Shown here piece by piece: positions 10,581 through 23,369 of a DNA stretch of 64,000 nt (its first letter is position 1; every line of letters starts with the position of its first letter). The notes under the pieces are model-generated. The model made no database searches, was not told where the DNA came from, and saw only the letters and a list, made by a program, of their open reading frames with translations. The position numbers and the translations under genes are program-made. Origin of the DNA: Caenorhabditis remanei (lineage: Eukaryota > Nematoda > Chromadorea > Rhabditida > Rhabditidae); contig NC_071330.1 of assembly GCF_010183535.1 (NCBI RefSeq), forward strand, positions 14,117,717 through 14,181,716. The letters run 5' to 3'.

Positions 10581-13500
10581 TTTCCAGAAATGCCTCAATT
10601 CCTCGGCGTCGAATGGGTCGACATATTCTCCTCGTTGGAACGGAAAAAGACGTATTTCGGTGTCGTCTACCACTTCATTCTCACCTACCCGCTCGGCCTA
10701 TTCGTCACCATTTTGCCGTTTTTCTTGGTATGTTTTATTTTAATTTGAGGGAAAATTATTTTACTAGAAAAGAGCTAAAAATTCTGCATTTTTTGAGCCA
10801 AAAATCAAAAAATTCCAGAAAAAATTGAGAAAGATATGGGATTTCAAAATTTTTCAAAAAACTTCAAAAATCAAAAATTACTAAAACTACTGTAACCCAG
10901 TCAGTTTTTATTTAAATCTCCTGTAATACTGATTTTAAGATACATCGTTATGAGAGCTTTCAGAAAAGTATAATCATGCCTAGGTTTGATGCAGGTTGGG
11001 TCTCGCCACGATTTACGGGAATTTCGGGTTACTGTAGTTTTCGTGGCGGGACCCAACTTGAACCGAATATAGGCGTGTTTATACTTTTCTGAAAGCTCTC
11101 GTCACGCTGAATCTGACAATTGTTGTTTCATAGAGTTTAGGTCAAAACTGACTAGGTTACGGCAGTTTTTGCAAAGTTTGATTTCCAAAAAATTGCAAAA
11201 ATTCAAAGCACCATAACTTTCCTAGTTTTCAACTTCTATTCCTAATTTTTAGATCAAAATAAAGCTCATTTTCTAAATTTTTTATAAAAGTTAATTTTTT
11301 TGCAGCTTTTCACATTCCAATGGTACCTGCTGGCGCTCTACGGATGCTGGTACCTCTACGACATCAACTCGCCGAAACGAGGTGGATATGCGAGTGAATG
11401 GGTTCGCAGGTGAAGATTTTACAATTGCCTAATTAAATGAGATTTGCCAAATCAAACTGTCTAAATTTTAAGGAAATCGGGTGAAAAATAATAAAGTTAT
11501 AGAGTTTTGAAAAATTTGAAAAATTTTCGAAAATCTTGAAATACAATTTCTACCGTAACCCAGTCAGTTGTGATCCAAAATTTCAAAAATTAACATTTTC
11601 AAATTCAGCGAATCAAGAGCTTTCAAAAAAGTATACTCATGCCTAGGTTTGCTCCAAGTTGGGTCCCGCCACGATTTACGGAATTCTTGGGTTACTGTAG
11701 TTTTCGCGGTGGGTCCCAACTTGAAGCTAACCTAGTCATGATTATACTTTTCTGAAAGCTCTTAATCAACTGGTTCTGAAAATCTAAGTTTTATTTAATG
11801 TAGAGCGATTATAAAAAAGCTGTGATCGATTTTTGAAAACATTTTCAATTTTTTTTCAATTTCTAGATGGCGTGTCAACGACTGGTTTGCCCAATACTTC
11901 CCAATCAACCTCCACAAAACTGCCGAATTGTCACCCGAGAATAATTACCTAATTGGTTGTCATCCACACGGAATTATCGCAATGGCCGCATGGGCTAATT
12001 TCGCTACAAATGGAACGGGAATCTACGAAAAGTTCCCGAATATTCGATGGAATTTGTGCACGTTGGCTTTGAATTTTAAGGTAAATTCTTATTTTGTGTT
12101 GAGAGAAGAGGATTTTCGGAAAATTTTGAGCCAAAAATCAAGAAAAACAGATAGAAACTCTGAAAGTTAGGGAATTTTGAAAATTTCAAAAAATTTTAAA
12201 AACTAAATTTGGCAAAGTTAATCGTAAATTGATCAGATTTTAGTAAAACTGGTCAAAATATTAATTTTCGGAATCAGCGTGTTCTCAGCTTTCAGAAAAG
12301 TACAATCATGCCTAGGTTTGCTTCAAATTGGGTCCCACCACGAAAACTACAGTAACCCGAAATTCCCGTAAATTGTGTCGGGACCCGAATCACTTCAATC
12401 CTAGGCATGATTATACTTTTCTGAACCGTCTTGACTTGCTGATCATAAAAATTTAGCTTTCAGACAATTTGGACGCAAATTGTTTAAGTTATGGAACAGT
12501 GAGGCATTCAAAGTTGTTACGGAACCTCAAAATTTCAAAATCAACTGTAACTCAGCGGGTTTTGTCTCAAAACTTTTGATTTTTAAGTTTTCGTAATGAG
12601 AACATCAAGAGCTTTCAGAAAAGTATAATCATGACTAGGTTTGTTTCAAGTTGGGTCCCACCACGAAAACTACAGTAACCCAAAACTCCCGTAAATCGTG
12701 GCGGGACCCAAACAACTTCAAACCTAGGCATGATTATACTTTTGTGAAAGTTCTCGACGCGCTGAATCTCAATATCTGTATTTTATAGAAGTCAATCCAA
12801 AATTGACCAAGTTACGAGCAGATTAGTATTCTGTGATTTTTTTTTTGAAAAATCGAAAAATCCAAACCTTCATAACTTTCTCAGTATATGTCCAATTTTT
12901 GTGATTTTTAGCTCAAAATACTCCTCTGATTTTATATTTTTCATCTAACCCAAAAAATTTATTTCCAGATGGCAATCCGTCGTGAACTTCTCCTCCTCAC
13001 CGGTCTAATCGATTGCTCGCGCGAGTCGATCGAATACGTTTTGGACAAATCAGGCGAAAAGGGACGGGCGGTCGTTTTGGTGATTGGTGGAGCAGAAGAA
13101 GCGTTGGATGCTCATCCCGGATATCATGTGCTCACACTGGCGTCGAGAAAAGGATTCGTGAGGGAGGCGTTGCTGACTGGAGCACACTTGGTGCCGGTCT
13201 ACTCGTTCGGAGAGAATGATGTTTTTGAGCAGGTTAGGCATGGTTTTGGTAGTTTCATGATGATTTTGACTGCAGATTCGAATTCCTCTTAAAATTTTGG
13301 ACTAGTACGTAAAGTTTTCAAAGTTTTGATACCCATATTGATGGGTTTTGAAAAAATTGGTTTTTGACCTCCTCAGTTTCAGGAGGAAAATGAGTTTTCA
13401 GCCAAAAACTCGAAAATTTTCAATTTTTTGTACGTAAAACCCATTAAAAACACATTTTCTACTTATATTAACAAAAACAAAAAACTTTTCTCGTATGCGG

Positions 13501-13910
13501 AATCGAACCCTGGTACTCAGATTCCTAGTGTCTACCTTAACCACTCGGCCACCACTGCACACTTTTTTTTTGAAAACCTATCAATATGGGTATCAAAATT
13601 TCGGAAATTTCTCGTAGAAGTTGAATTTTTACAAGTAAAACTTCAAGAAATTGAATTATGCCTCAAAATTCGGTTAAATTTTTTAATTTTTTGTGGAGAG
13701 ACATTTTTTTCTTTTTTTTCAGAAAATGGATACTGTAGCTGAATTCTGCTTGACGAGAGCTTTCAGAAAAGTATAATCATGCCCAGATTCGAAAAAAAAA
13801 TTGGGTCCCGCCACGAAAACTACAGTAACCCTAGAGTGGGGTACTGTAGTTTTCGTGGTGGGACCCAACTTGCTTCCAATATAGGCATGATTATACTTTT
13901 CTGAAAGCTG
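10290..13910. repeat. Six palindromic MITEs within and just before the first DGAT2-type gene
   Basis: Full palindromes at about 10290-10437, 10950-11100, 11616-11762, 12288-12432, 12608-12754 and 13757-13910. Apart from the first, which lies upstream of the start codon, every one lies inside an intron. Most have AGCTTTCAGAAAAG ends and the ACTACAGTAACCC inner core. Confidence 0.85.
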
Positions 13911-14566
13911 GGAACACGCTGATTCCAAATATATAAGTCTCATTTAAATTGGAGCAAATCTGAAAGAGTTACGGTAGATTTGCAACATTGGAATTGTGGA
14001 AAATTTTCGAAACGGTTGATTTTCTAAGTTTAGAGAAAATTTAAGTCCCAAAATATTACTGTTATTGTGATCTACTTGGCAAAAATAAAATACATTCATG
14101 TTTTATTATTATTTTTTTAGATTAGTTGTTGACTTTCATGTGACAAAAAAAACTTTTTTTGAAAAATTTCCAGACTGAAATTTTGTGAGGATTCCAAAAA
14201 TGTTATTAGTTTTCTTCTATACCTTCTTGTTAACCCTTAAAATCTCATTCTTCCAATTTCCAGATGGACAACCCGATCGGCTCAAAACTGCGTAACTTCC
14301 AAGAGTGGTCGAAACGGATCTTCGGAATCTCGTATCCGATATTCCATGGACGTGGATTCCTCCAGATGACGTTCGGTTATCTTCCATTCCGAAAACCAAT
14401 CGATACCGTAGTCGGCGCGCCGATCCACGTGAAGAAGGTGGAGAATCCGACGAAAGAGCAAATCGATGAGCTCCACTCGATTTATATTATGAAGTTGAAT
14501 GAGCTCTTCGATGAGCACAAAGGACGGTTCGGAGTGGCGGAGGATACGAAATTGGTGTTGAAATAA
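10590..14566 (+). CDS. DGAT2/MOGAT-family acyltransferase, paralogue A
   Basis: Exons 10590-10727, 11306-11409, 11867-12080, 12969-13232 and 14264-14566 join in phase to give about 340 residues, the usual DGAT2 length. The ATG lies 2 bases after a TTTCCAG acceptor, typical of spliced-leader addition. The family signature HPHG is at about residues 113-116 ([10 protein letters not shown]). It is followed by the conserved [12 protein letters not shown] and the [23 protein letters not shown] block (about 245-270), and [17 protein letters not shown] near the C-terminus. Two hydrophobic stretches precede HPHG, consistent with an ER-membrane enzyme that transfers acyl-CoA to mono- or diacylglycerol; the exact acceptor cannot be read from sequence. 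AATAAA overlaps the stop codon. A paralogue follows at 17.3 kb. Confidence 0.92.
13490..13570 (-). repeat. tRNA-derived SINE-like copy (intronic)
   Basis: Reverse-strand copy in the fourth intron of DGAT2-type paralogue A, with both boxes intact and the ATGGGTATCAAAATTT module on its outer side. Confidence 0.85.
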
Positions 14567-15599
14567 AATTTGTAGCCGAATTATTTTATGTTTTGGTTTT
14601 TTTTGTAAATTTTTGAATTTGCCATAATTTTTTATTGATGAATGAATCGTTTCTGTATTTCTGTAAATTTATATTTTTATAAGATTTTCCTAATTTTTCC
14701 CCACATTTTGACCCCTAAATCATCTCAAACCAGCTAAAACTCACAAAGTTACAGATTTTCGAAAATTTTCGAAAATTTCCGAAAATCCAAAATTTTTCAA
14801 CCTACAGTAACCCAGTCAGTTTTGTGTTAAAATCCATGAAACTCATATTTTTGGATTCAGCGCGTTCTCAGCTTTCAGAAAAGTATAATTATGCCTATCT
14901 TATGAAAATTTTCGAATTTCGGGGCTAGAGACGCAGAGTGTCTGGTATCTCTGCGCTCTAACCTCCTACACTAAAACTACCGTAACTCGGTCAGAAATAA
15001 TCCAATTTTTATAAAGTTTAGTATTTCAGAATCAGAAAGACGAGACGTTTCGAATGAGTATAATCATGGCTTGGTTTAGGAAAACTTTAAAAATAATGAA
15101 AATGGGTCTCGCCACGAAGACTCAAGATTACTGTAGGTATCACTACAGGATCTTATCGAAACAATTTTTCACAACATTTCTTAGAAATGCTACACATTTT
15201 GAACGCAAGAAACCGCAAAAATCTCAAAACAAAAAAAGTTACAGATTTTCGAAACTTTTCAAAAATCTTAAAACTTTCAAACTACATTAACCCAGTCAGA
15301 TTTGCTCAAATTTGGTTAAATATAATTTATTCAGAATCAGCGCGTCAATACGCTTTGAATGAGTATAAGCATCACCATATTTGTATAAATATTGGAACCA
15401 CCAGGAAAACTACAGTACCCCTTTTTCCGGCCGAGACCTTTCTCAAGTAAAATCTGGAAAATAACTTAAATTGGCTGAAACAGACTGTAAAAAACAAAAG
15501 AGACTAAGGTTGATAAAAATTAAAAATTAAAAATTAATTAATCATCAAGATTCGAGTAAATAAGAACAAATAATGGATATCTTCTAAGCTCTGTATCTC

Positions 15600-15915
15600 A
15601 AAAGTGGGCGGAGTTAGCAGGAAATTTTTAACTACAAAAATATAGCCCTTGAAATTTCCTACATTTCATCAGTTGACAACTTTTTGATATCTCTTCACCC
15701 CACCGAGTTACGCCTCTTCAAACATTTGAGGAGAGACGCAGACAGTTAGAGCGTCTCGTTTCTCTGCACCCTCCTACTCTCTACCTCCTTATCTTTGAAG
15801 GAGCGTATCTCGGTGGGGTGAAGAGATATCAAAAAAGTGATAACAGATAAAATGTAGGAAATTTCAAGGGCTACATTTTTGTAGTAAAATTTTTAGGTAG
15901 CTCCGCCCATTTTTC
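15600..15915. repeat. Second copy of the ~320-bp hairpin, opposite orientation
   Basis: Arms with GTGGGCGGAGTTAG and TAGCTCCGCCCA ends, the same CTTCACCCCACCGAG and TTTTTGATATC blocks as at 6468-6790, with the loop inverted. Confidence 0.8.
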
Positions 15916-16097
15916 AGATATAGCTAGTTTTCCGAGGTAACATGGTTTATAGCGATCTTAGCCGATTTCAACCGCTCTTAATCAATTTTTTTGCACTTTT
16001 TTGGTTTTGATCTGGCGCTTTTTTGGCGCTTTCTATTTTTTCAAAATGAGAGCGTCATCTGGATGACTACACCGTAGCCCTATGTGTACCTTCAGAA

Positions 16098-16182
16098 GGG
16101 GGGGGGGGGGGGGGGGGGGGGGATGTACTAATGACGATAATGATGACGTGTGTCATTAATTGTCTGATGTGTGTCTGTGTCT

Positions 16183-16245
<63 letters not shown>
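16098..16245. repeat. Poly-G run and (CT)n microsatellite
   Basis: An uninterrupted G tract of about 24 bases is followed some 65 bases later by roughly 29 CT dinucleotides. Both are length-unstable and likely imprecise in the assembly. Confidence 0.9.
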
Positions 16246-16249
<4 letters not shown>

Positions 16250-16389
16250 TGTCTGCGTCTCCATCCCAATAGTGTAATTGTAACATTACATTGGAAGGAA
16301 AATATGTCACTTGGCCCCATTTTTATTATTTAATTTTTTTTTAAATTTTGCTCTAAAATCAATCATAGAACATTTATTACTTTGTCTTG

Positions 16390-16965
16390 TCTGATCTGGC
16401 GCGCCTTGGGCGCGTTTTTTGAGCTAAAAATGATGAGAATCGGTTAGATAATGATTCCACTCTAATTTCTGAGACGTTTAGTTGTCTGGCGCACCTTTGG
16501 GCGCGTTTTTTATACCTGTTGAGGATATTGACTGACCTAGACTACACTGTATCAAAATTCGAGACAAAATTCTGTCTGGCGCACCATCAGCGCGTTTTTT
16601 CGACTAAATGTGATGAGTATCGATTTTAGAATGTTAAGAACATTTTTTTCTTTCTTTTTTGAGACTTTTAGTTGTCTGGCGCGCCGTTAGACGCGTTTTT
16701 TTTGAAAAACCTTAAAAATTGAACGTCGGTTTTAGTAACGGATCTCCAAACTGTATTTCTGACAAGAGTTCTGTCTGGCGCGCCTTTTTTTTCAACAGTT
16801 TTGAGCAATTTTGGATAAAAAATTACAAGCTGGCGCGCCTTTGACGCGTTTTCAACGATTTTGAGCAATTTTTATGTAACATTTACTGCCTGGCGCGCCT
16901 TTGACGCGTTTTCAACGATTTTTAGATTTTTTCTTTTTTTTTGGTGTCTGGCGCGCCTTTGACGT
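16390..16965 (+). repeat. Tandem GGCGCGCC...GACGCGTTTT array
   Basis: Seven or more loosely spaced units of TCTGGCGCGCCTTTGACGCG. The last three are about 60 bp apart with TTTTCAACGATTTTGAGC between. Same motif family as 7255-7640. Confidence 0.8.
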
Positions 16966-17324
16966 GTTTTGAAACAAATGAAACAAATCGTGTATTTATA
17001 TGTATTTCTTCCCAATTTTCCACATTTTTCGTCCACATTTCAACAAAAAATGACAGATTTTTGAGTATGAAAAGTGTCTAGCCGCACTGATAAGAAATTT
17101 TTTTGATCAAAAATTTTTTTCGAGCCTATTACAGTTCCTTGTTTCACAATGTTTACGACTGGAATTATTTTTTTGATATGGACAGGTTGTCATATTTTAG
17201 CGGAGATAAGAAAAAAGACAAAAGTTTGGAAGACTGATTTACGGGTTTTCAGAAAAAAAAATTCAAAAAAAAAAAATTTTAAATTTTTTTTTGAACTGAA
17301 ATTTTATTCAAATGTTTTCAGCGA

Positions 17325-20300
17325 ATGCCCCAACTACTAGGAATCGAATGGATCGATATATTTTCTTCCGTCGAACGGAAGAGAACTTATTTGGGAATGG
17401 TCGCCCATTCCATTTACACATATCCAGTGGGGAATATGCTTTTGGTGGCGCCCTTGTTTTGGGTAGGTCAAAATAAAAATTTATTTTCTATTTACGACTA
17501 GAAAATAGACAAATAGAGCATTATTTTGAGCTAAAAATCATAAACATTAGTTGGGAAATTAGAGAGTTACAAGTTTTTAAACTTTTGAATTTTTTTGCAA
17601 TTTGGAATTTTTATTTTTGCTGTAGTTTTCTGAAATTTCATTCAATCATTTGAAATTTTACATTTTCAGAATCAGCGTGCTCTCAGCATTCAGAAAAGTA
17701 TAATCATGCCTAGGTTTATGCATTTTGGGTCCCGCCGCGATTTATGGAATTTTGGGTTACTGTAGTTTTCGTGGCGGGACCCAATTAAAAGCGAATATAG
17801 GCATGTTTATACTTTTCTGAAAGCTCCCTATCCAATAAATTCGAAAATTGCAGTTTCAAAGAGTTTAGGTTAAAACTGACTGGGTTGCGGTAGTTTTTGC
17901 AAAAAATGTTTTTCGAACATTTTCGAAAATCCATAACTTTGTTCATTTTTGTTAGTTTTCATTAATTTTTTGACGATAAAATTGAAAATTGTTTGAACTA
18001 ACCGCAAAAATAATTTCGCATAGTATTGCTTTGCGTTACTGTACTTTTCGTGGTGGGACCCAAAATTTCCCATTTTTCCGATTTTTTCAAATCTAGGCAT
18101 GATTATACTCATTTGAAGTGTTTTGACACGCTGAGTTTGAATTTTTTAGTTTTAAAACTTAATTTTTCCATTTTCAGATTTTATTCAAGAAAAACAACTT
18201 TTTCAGCTCTTCCCATTCCACTGGTTCTTCCTAATTCTCCTCTACGCCGCTTGGGTTTACTATGACAAAGATACGCCGTCAAAAGGAGGTTACGGATTGG
18301 ATTTTATTCGGAAATGGAGAGTAAATCGATGGAATGCCGACTATTTCCCTGCTAGAGTCCATAAGACGGCTGATTTGGACCCTGAGAAGAATTATATTCT
18401 GGCATATCATCCGCATGGAATTATATCAATGGGTGGATGGGTGAATTTTGCGTCAAATGGATCAGGAGTCATGGATATGGTACGTTTGGTGGAAAATATT
18501 TGAAAAAGTTTTTTTTTGAATTTTTTTTCAAAACCAATTTTTCGCTCTAAAACTCTACTTTTTTACCATTTTTAGCATGCAAACCCTATAAAAACCACAT
18601 TTTCTACCTATATTAGCAAAAACAATAAAGTTTTCTCGTATGCGGAATCGAACCCTGGTCGTCAGATTGGTAGTGTCTACCTTAACCACTCGGCCACCAC
18701 TACACACTTTTTTTTGAAAACTTGCCATTATGGGTATCAAAATTTTGGGAATTCAACCGGCAGTTTGAATTTTTATATGAAAACTTCTGAATGTTTCAAA
18801 AATTCGAGTTGTGTCTCAAAATTAGATAACAATTTTGATTTTTTGTGGAGCGACCCATTTTTCTAAAATTTTACAATACAACTGTATTTATATTCACTTG
18901 AAAGGTTTTACCACGCTGAATCTGGCAAACAAAGTTTCATGCTAAACAAAGCAAAACCTAGAGAGTTACGGTAGTTTTAGTGTAGGAGGTTAGAGCGCAG
19001 AGACACCAGACACTCTGCGTCTCTAACCCCCGAAATTCAAAATTTTTAAAATACAGGCATGATTATACTTTTCTGAAAGCTGGAAATGAGCTGAATCCAA
19101 AAATATAAGTTTCAAGGGGTTTAACGCAAAACTGATCGGATTACGGTAGTTAGAAACTTTTCAGATTTTCGAAAAGTTTCGAAAATCTGTAACTTTGTGA
19201 GTTTTCCGAGGATTTTCTTGATTTTAGGCTCAAAATAAGGAAAATAATTAGGATGATTTTTGAAAATAAAAAATTGTTTAAGCAACTAAAGTGAAACCTA
19301 AAAGTTGTTGAGTCTTCCACTTAAATAGTCGAAAAAAAATTTTTTTGACCAAATATTTTTTTTTCAAAACCTTTCGATATTGGTATCAAAATTTTGGAAA
19401 TTTTTCCAAAAAAAAATTAAAAAATACACAAAAAACACTAGAATACGGTTTAGCCAATAAAATAGTCAAAAAAAATTTTGATCAAAATTTTGTATTTTTT
19501 TCTCAATTTTTTTTTTCAAAACCTATCGATATCGGTATCAAAATTTGGCAAATTTTACGTAGATCACCAATATCTTAATGAAATTCTGTAAAAACCCTGA
19601 AAATTTAATATTTCCACTCATTTTTACCATTTTCAGTACCCGGGTATCACGTTCAACTTGTGCACCCTCGGTCTCAACTTCAAAATTCCGATTCGCCGTG
19701 AGATTTTGCTTCTTTTCGGATGTATCGATTGTTCCAAAGAGTCCATCGAATACGTTTTATGCCCTAAAACCAACAAAGGACGGGCCATCGTACTGGTTGT
19801 GGGCGGAGCCGCCGAATCGCTTGATGCTCATCCGGGAAAACATGAATTGACACTGTTGAGTCGGAAGGGATTCGTGAGGGAGGCTCTGTTGACTGGAGCA
19901 CAATTGGTGCCGGTTTATTCGTTTGGAGAGAATGATGTTTTTGAGCAGGTTGGTGTTTTTTACAAGCCTCGTCAACTTTTTTCAATGTACTCCCATTTAG
20001 CTAAAAACTGGATTTTCAGATTCAACTCGTCGAGAGCTTTTAGAAAAGTATAATCATCCCTATATTCGCTTCAAGTTGGGTCCCACCACAAAAACTACAG
20101 TAACCCAAAAATCCCGTAAATCGTGTCGAGACCCAAATAACTCCAAACCTATGCATGATTATATCTTTCTGAAAGCTCACGTTAAATCTGGAAAACAATA
20201 TTTTAGAGAACTCATCCCAAAATTTAGCGAGTTACGATCATTTTGGTATTTTGTGATTTTCAAAATTTTTCGAAAAATCCAAATCTTCATAACTTTCTTC

Positions 20301-21035
20301 AATGTACCCTAATTTTTCTAAAGTTTTAATTTTCAAATTCAGCTTGTCAAGAGCTTTCAGAAAAGTATAATCATGCCTAGATTCGCTTCAAGTTGGGTCC
20401 CACCACGAAAACTACAGTAACCCGAAATTTCCGTAAATCGTGTCGGGACCCGAATCAATCTAAACCTAGGCATGATTATACTTTTATGAAAGCTCTTGTT
20501 GCTCTGAATCTGAAAATTTAAATTTTTTGAATCTTAATACGAAACGAACCGGATTACGGTAGATTGGACATTTTGAGATTTTCGAAAAATTTCGAAAATC
20601 TGTAACTTTGTGAGTTTTAGTCAGTTTAAGTTGGTTTTTGGCTCAAATTGCAGGGAATTTCTCCGTGCTTTTCTAAAAAAAATACAAGAACTGCCAAAAA
20701 ACTGAAAACCGAAGAAAAAAACATTTTTCCAGGCGGCCAACCCACCGGGCTCCCGACTCCGTAAATGGCAAGACACCCTTCGGAAGTCAATGGGAATGTC
20801 TTTGCCAATTGTGAAAGGACGTGGATATCTACAGTACTCTTTCGGATTTCTCCCTCTCAGAAGACCCATAAATACAGTAATCGGGGCGCCAATTCACGTG
20901 GAAAAGATGGAGAATCCGACGAAAGAGCGGATCGATGAGTTGCATGAGGAATATGTGAAAAAGTTGACGGAACTATTCGAAAAGTATAAAGGACAGTTTG
21001 GAGTGAAGAAGGATGTCAAATTGGTATTGAAGTAG
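17325..21035 (+). CDS. DGAT2/MOGAT-family acyltransferase, paralogue B
   Basis: Exons 17325-17462, 18207-18479, 19637-19948 and 20733-21035 join in phase for about 341 residues. The start [19 protein letters not shown] closely matches paralogue A, and the ATG again lies just after a splice acceptor. The family signature reads [12 protein letters not shown] (about residue 113). The conserved [32 protein letters not shown] and [16 protein letters not shown] blocks follow, and the ends are alike ([10 protein letters not shown]). It lacks two introns that paralogue A has (after RR in VRR and after NFK) and has one of its own after VMDM. Expected role: ER acyl-CoA-dependent acylglycerol acyltransferase. 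The two are a tandem duplicate pair. Confidence 0.92.
17686..17825. repeat. Palindromic MITE in DGAT2-type paralogue B
   Basis: Full palindrome in the first intron, with CATTCAGAAAAGTATAATCATG and CATGTTTATACTTTTCTG ends. A half copy lies at about 18030-18115. Confidence 0.85.
18637..18712 (-). repeat. tRNA-derived SINE-like copy (intronic)
   Basis: Reverse copy in the second intron of paralogue B; both boxes intact. Confidence 0.85.
20031..20495. repeat. Two palindromic MITEs in the last intron of paralogue B
   Basis: Full palindromes at about 20031-20177 and 20350-20495, inserted in the intron before the last exon. Confidence 0.85.
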
Positions 21036-22196
21036 ATCATACAAAAATTTCAACAAAAATTTTTTTTCCAAAAATGTATTTTGAGCAATAAATATTTATT
21101 TTCTGAATGTCAATCTTATTAAAAACCCATTTTCTACCTATATTAGCAAAAACAAAAAACTTTTCCCCTATGCGGAGTCGAACCCTGGTACCTCAAGTTG
21201 GTAGTGTCTACCTTAACCACTCGGCCACCACTGCACACTTTTTTTTTTGAAAACCTATCAATATGGGTATCAAAATTTCAGGAATTCAACCGGGAATTTG
21301 AATTTCTATGTGAGAATTGCTGAAAATTATGAGCATTTGAGTTATGACACAATTTATGAAAAAATGTTCAATTTTTCGGTGTGAGACCCATTTTTCAAAA
21401 ATTTCAGAACATGGTCTTGATTATACTCATTCGAAGAGTCTTGATACGCTGAATCTGAATATCTAAATTTCATGTAAAACAGACCAAAATCAGGAGAATT
21501 ACGGTAGTTTTCGTGTAGGAGGCTAGAGCGCAGAGATAGCAGACACTCTGCGTCTCTGACCTCGAAATTCAACATTCTTAGAATATAGGCATGATTATAC
21601 TTTTCTGGAAGCTGAAAACGCGCTGAATCCAAAAATATAAATTTTAAAAAGTTTAACACAAAACGGATCGGGTTACGATAGTTTGAAAGTATTGAGGTTT
21701 TCGAAAATTTTCGAAAATCTGTAACTTTGGCATTTTCTGACATTTATTGATTTTTTGTAGCTTAAAATCTTTTTCAAATTGTGATCTACTTGGCAAAAAT
21801 TTATTTTATCATTTTTTCTAGTCCGCGATTTTTTAAAATCTGTGAATAACTTACTTATTCTCATGGTCAGAATATCTTTTTACAAAAACACGATTTTTTT
21901 CTATTTTTTAGATTTATTCAAAAAATTTTGTGAGTATCTACATAAATAATACATAAAGTATGTAATAATTGAATTTAGGACAGAAATAGGGGCGGAGCTT
22001 CGTGCGGGTGGGTAATTGGGAATTGAACACGTTACTTGGAAAACTGAAAGAAAGAACGGAGAAAAAATTGAAAAGGTTAGTAGAAAATGTTGGAATGGTA
22101 GGATATTTAAGAAAAATAAAATTTTGAAAAAAAAATTTTTTAATTTTTTTTTTGTAAAATTTTCTTAATTGCAATTATCCGTAATTAACTCAATCC
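21036..22196. other. Gap between paralogue B and the minus-strand gene
   Basis: An AATAAA near 21089 fits polyadenylation of paralogue B. Then come a reverse SINE-like copy (21168-21245), a MITE variant with the AGAGCGCAGAGATAGCAGAC centre (about 21410-21620), and AT-rich DNA with no supported exon. Confidence 0.6.
21168..21245 (-). repeat. tRNA-derived SINE-like copy
   Basis: Reverse copy about 130 bases past the stop of paralogue B. The linker before the B box reads GTACCTCAAG, one base longer than most copies. Confidence 0.85.
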
Positions 22197-23369
22197 CTAA
22201 TGAACTGAGTGACATCTGACACGATACATTTTGTGGTCGCACGTCTTGCTTGTCTTCCGACCCATTGTTGGTGTACACTGAACGACAATTTCACCGTTGG
22301 GAAGCACCTTGAGACGCTGACCGTATTCTCTGGAAAATGTTCTTGAATTTTTTTAATTTTTGATTTTATGAGAAATGAAGACTTTCATTGAATTCATCGT
22401 GTTCTTAGCTTTCAGAAAAGTATAATCATGCCTATATTCTGTAGAAATCGGGTCCCACCACGAAAACTACAGTAACCCGAAATTCCATAAATCGTGGTGA
22501 GACCCAACTTGAAGCAAACCAGGGCATGATTATACTTTTCTGAAAGCTCTTGACGAGAAGATTCTGGAAATATCAATATTATACATTTCGGAGTGAAACT
22601 GACAGAGTTACGATAGAATTAGCAATTTTTTTTAGTTTTCGAATATTCAAAATTTTGTAACTTTTCGGGTTTTCAGTCGATTCTTATGATTTTTAGTTCT
22701 AAAAATGTCAAATGAAACATAAAACTAATAAAAATAAATCTGTTCAAAAAAGAGCAAAAACTTGGAAAAATTGAAGAAAAATATTTGAAAATATAGCACT
22801 CTCATAAAACTCTGAAACTATGTATCGTAACCCGGTAAATTTTGTTCCGAAACCTGCAAAACTTATATTTTCAGAATCAGCTCGTCGAGAGCTTTCAGAA
22901 AAGTATAATCATGCCTAGGTTTGGTGCAAGTTGGGTCCCACCACGAAAACTACAGTAACCGGAAAATCCCGTAAATCGTGGCGAGACCCAACCTTCATCA
23001 AACCTAGGCATGATTATACTTTTCTGAAAGCTCTCGACGAGTTAAAACTAAAAATTTATTTTTTATAAATTTTAACACAAAACTGCTCGGGTTACGGTAG
23101 TTTGAAAATGTTGAGATTTTCGAAAAGTTTCGAAAATCTGTAACTCTGTGAATTTTAATCGGATTTTTTTGGTTTTAGGTTTAAAATGTCAGGAATAATG
23201 GGCGGAATCTTTTAAAAATAAAAATTGTAAGTTTTCACAAGATTAGACTCACTTCTCAGCCTTGAGCAAAATGATAAGTTTACGGTAGAATGATCCGTGG
23301 AGCAACATGTTTCCAGTGGAGAAGAAAGACGAAATGTTTTTGGTTTCGATGAAAAAAGAAGGGCGGCGC
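22197..23369 (-). CDS. Two extra exons: likely alternative C-terminus of the B9 gene, or a small separate gene
   Basis: Minus-strand exons 23369-23253 and 22329-22197 (TAG) join in phase. They read RRPSFFIETKNISSFFSTGN, then MLLHGSFYRKLIILLKAEK and EYGQRLKVLPNGEIVVQC, ending MYRVRCHSVH. The first exon begins in a frame that needs two bases from upstream. The B9 gene's last exon offers exactly that through a GTAGTA donor overlapping its stop codon (near 23632), so splicing would replace the stop with about 80 more residues. Alternatively an ATG within the exon starts a roughly 62-residue protein. I do not recognise the sequence. Confidence 0.55.
22408..23034. repeat. Two palindromic MITEs in the intron between the extra exons
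   Basis: Full palindromes at about 22408-22552 and 22890-23034, with AGCTTTCAGAAAAGTATAATC ends. Confidence 0.85.

Larger units (their letters stand above)
14600..17320. other. Intergenic repeats between the two DGAT2-type genes
   Basis: No coding exon seen. Contents in order: MITE arms with the AGAGACGCAGAGTGTCTGG centre (about 14860-15060), more arms (15300-15440), the 320-bp hairpin (15600-15915), a G homopolymer of about 24 (16098-16122), a long (CT)n tract (about 16186-16245) and GGCGCGCC motif repeats (16390-16965). Confidence 0.65.

Noticed and set aside
16128..16310. RE-repeat protein opposite the (CT)n tract
   Set aside because: A pure microsatellite translation.
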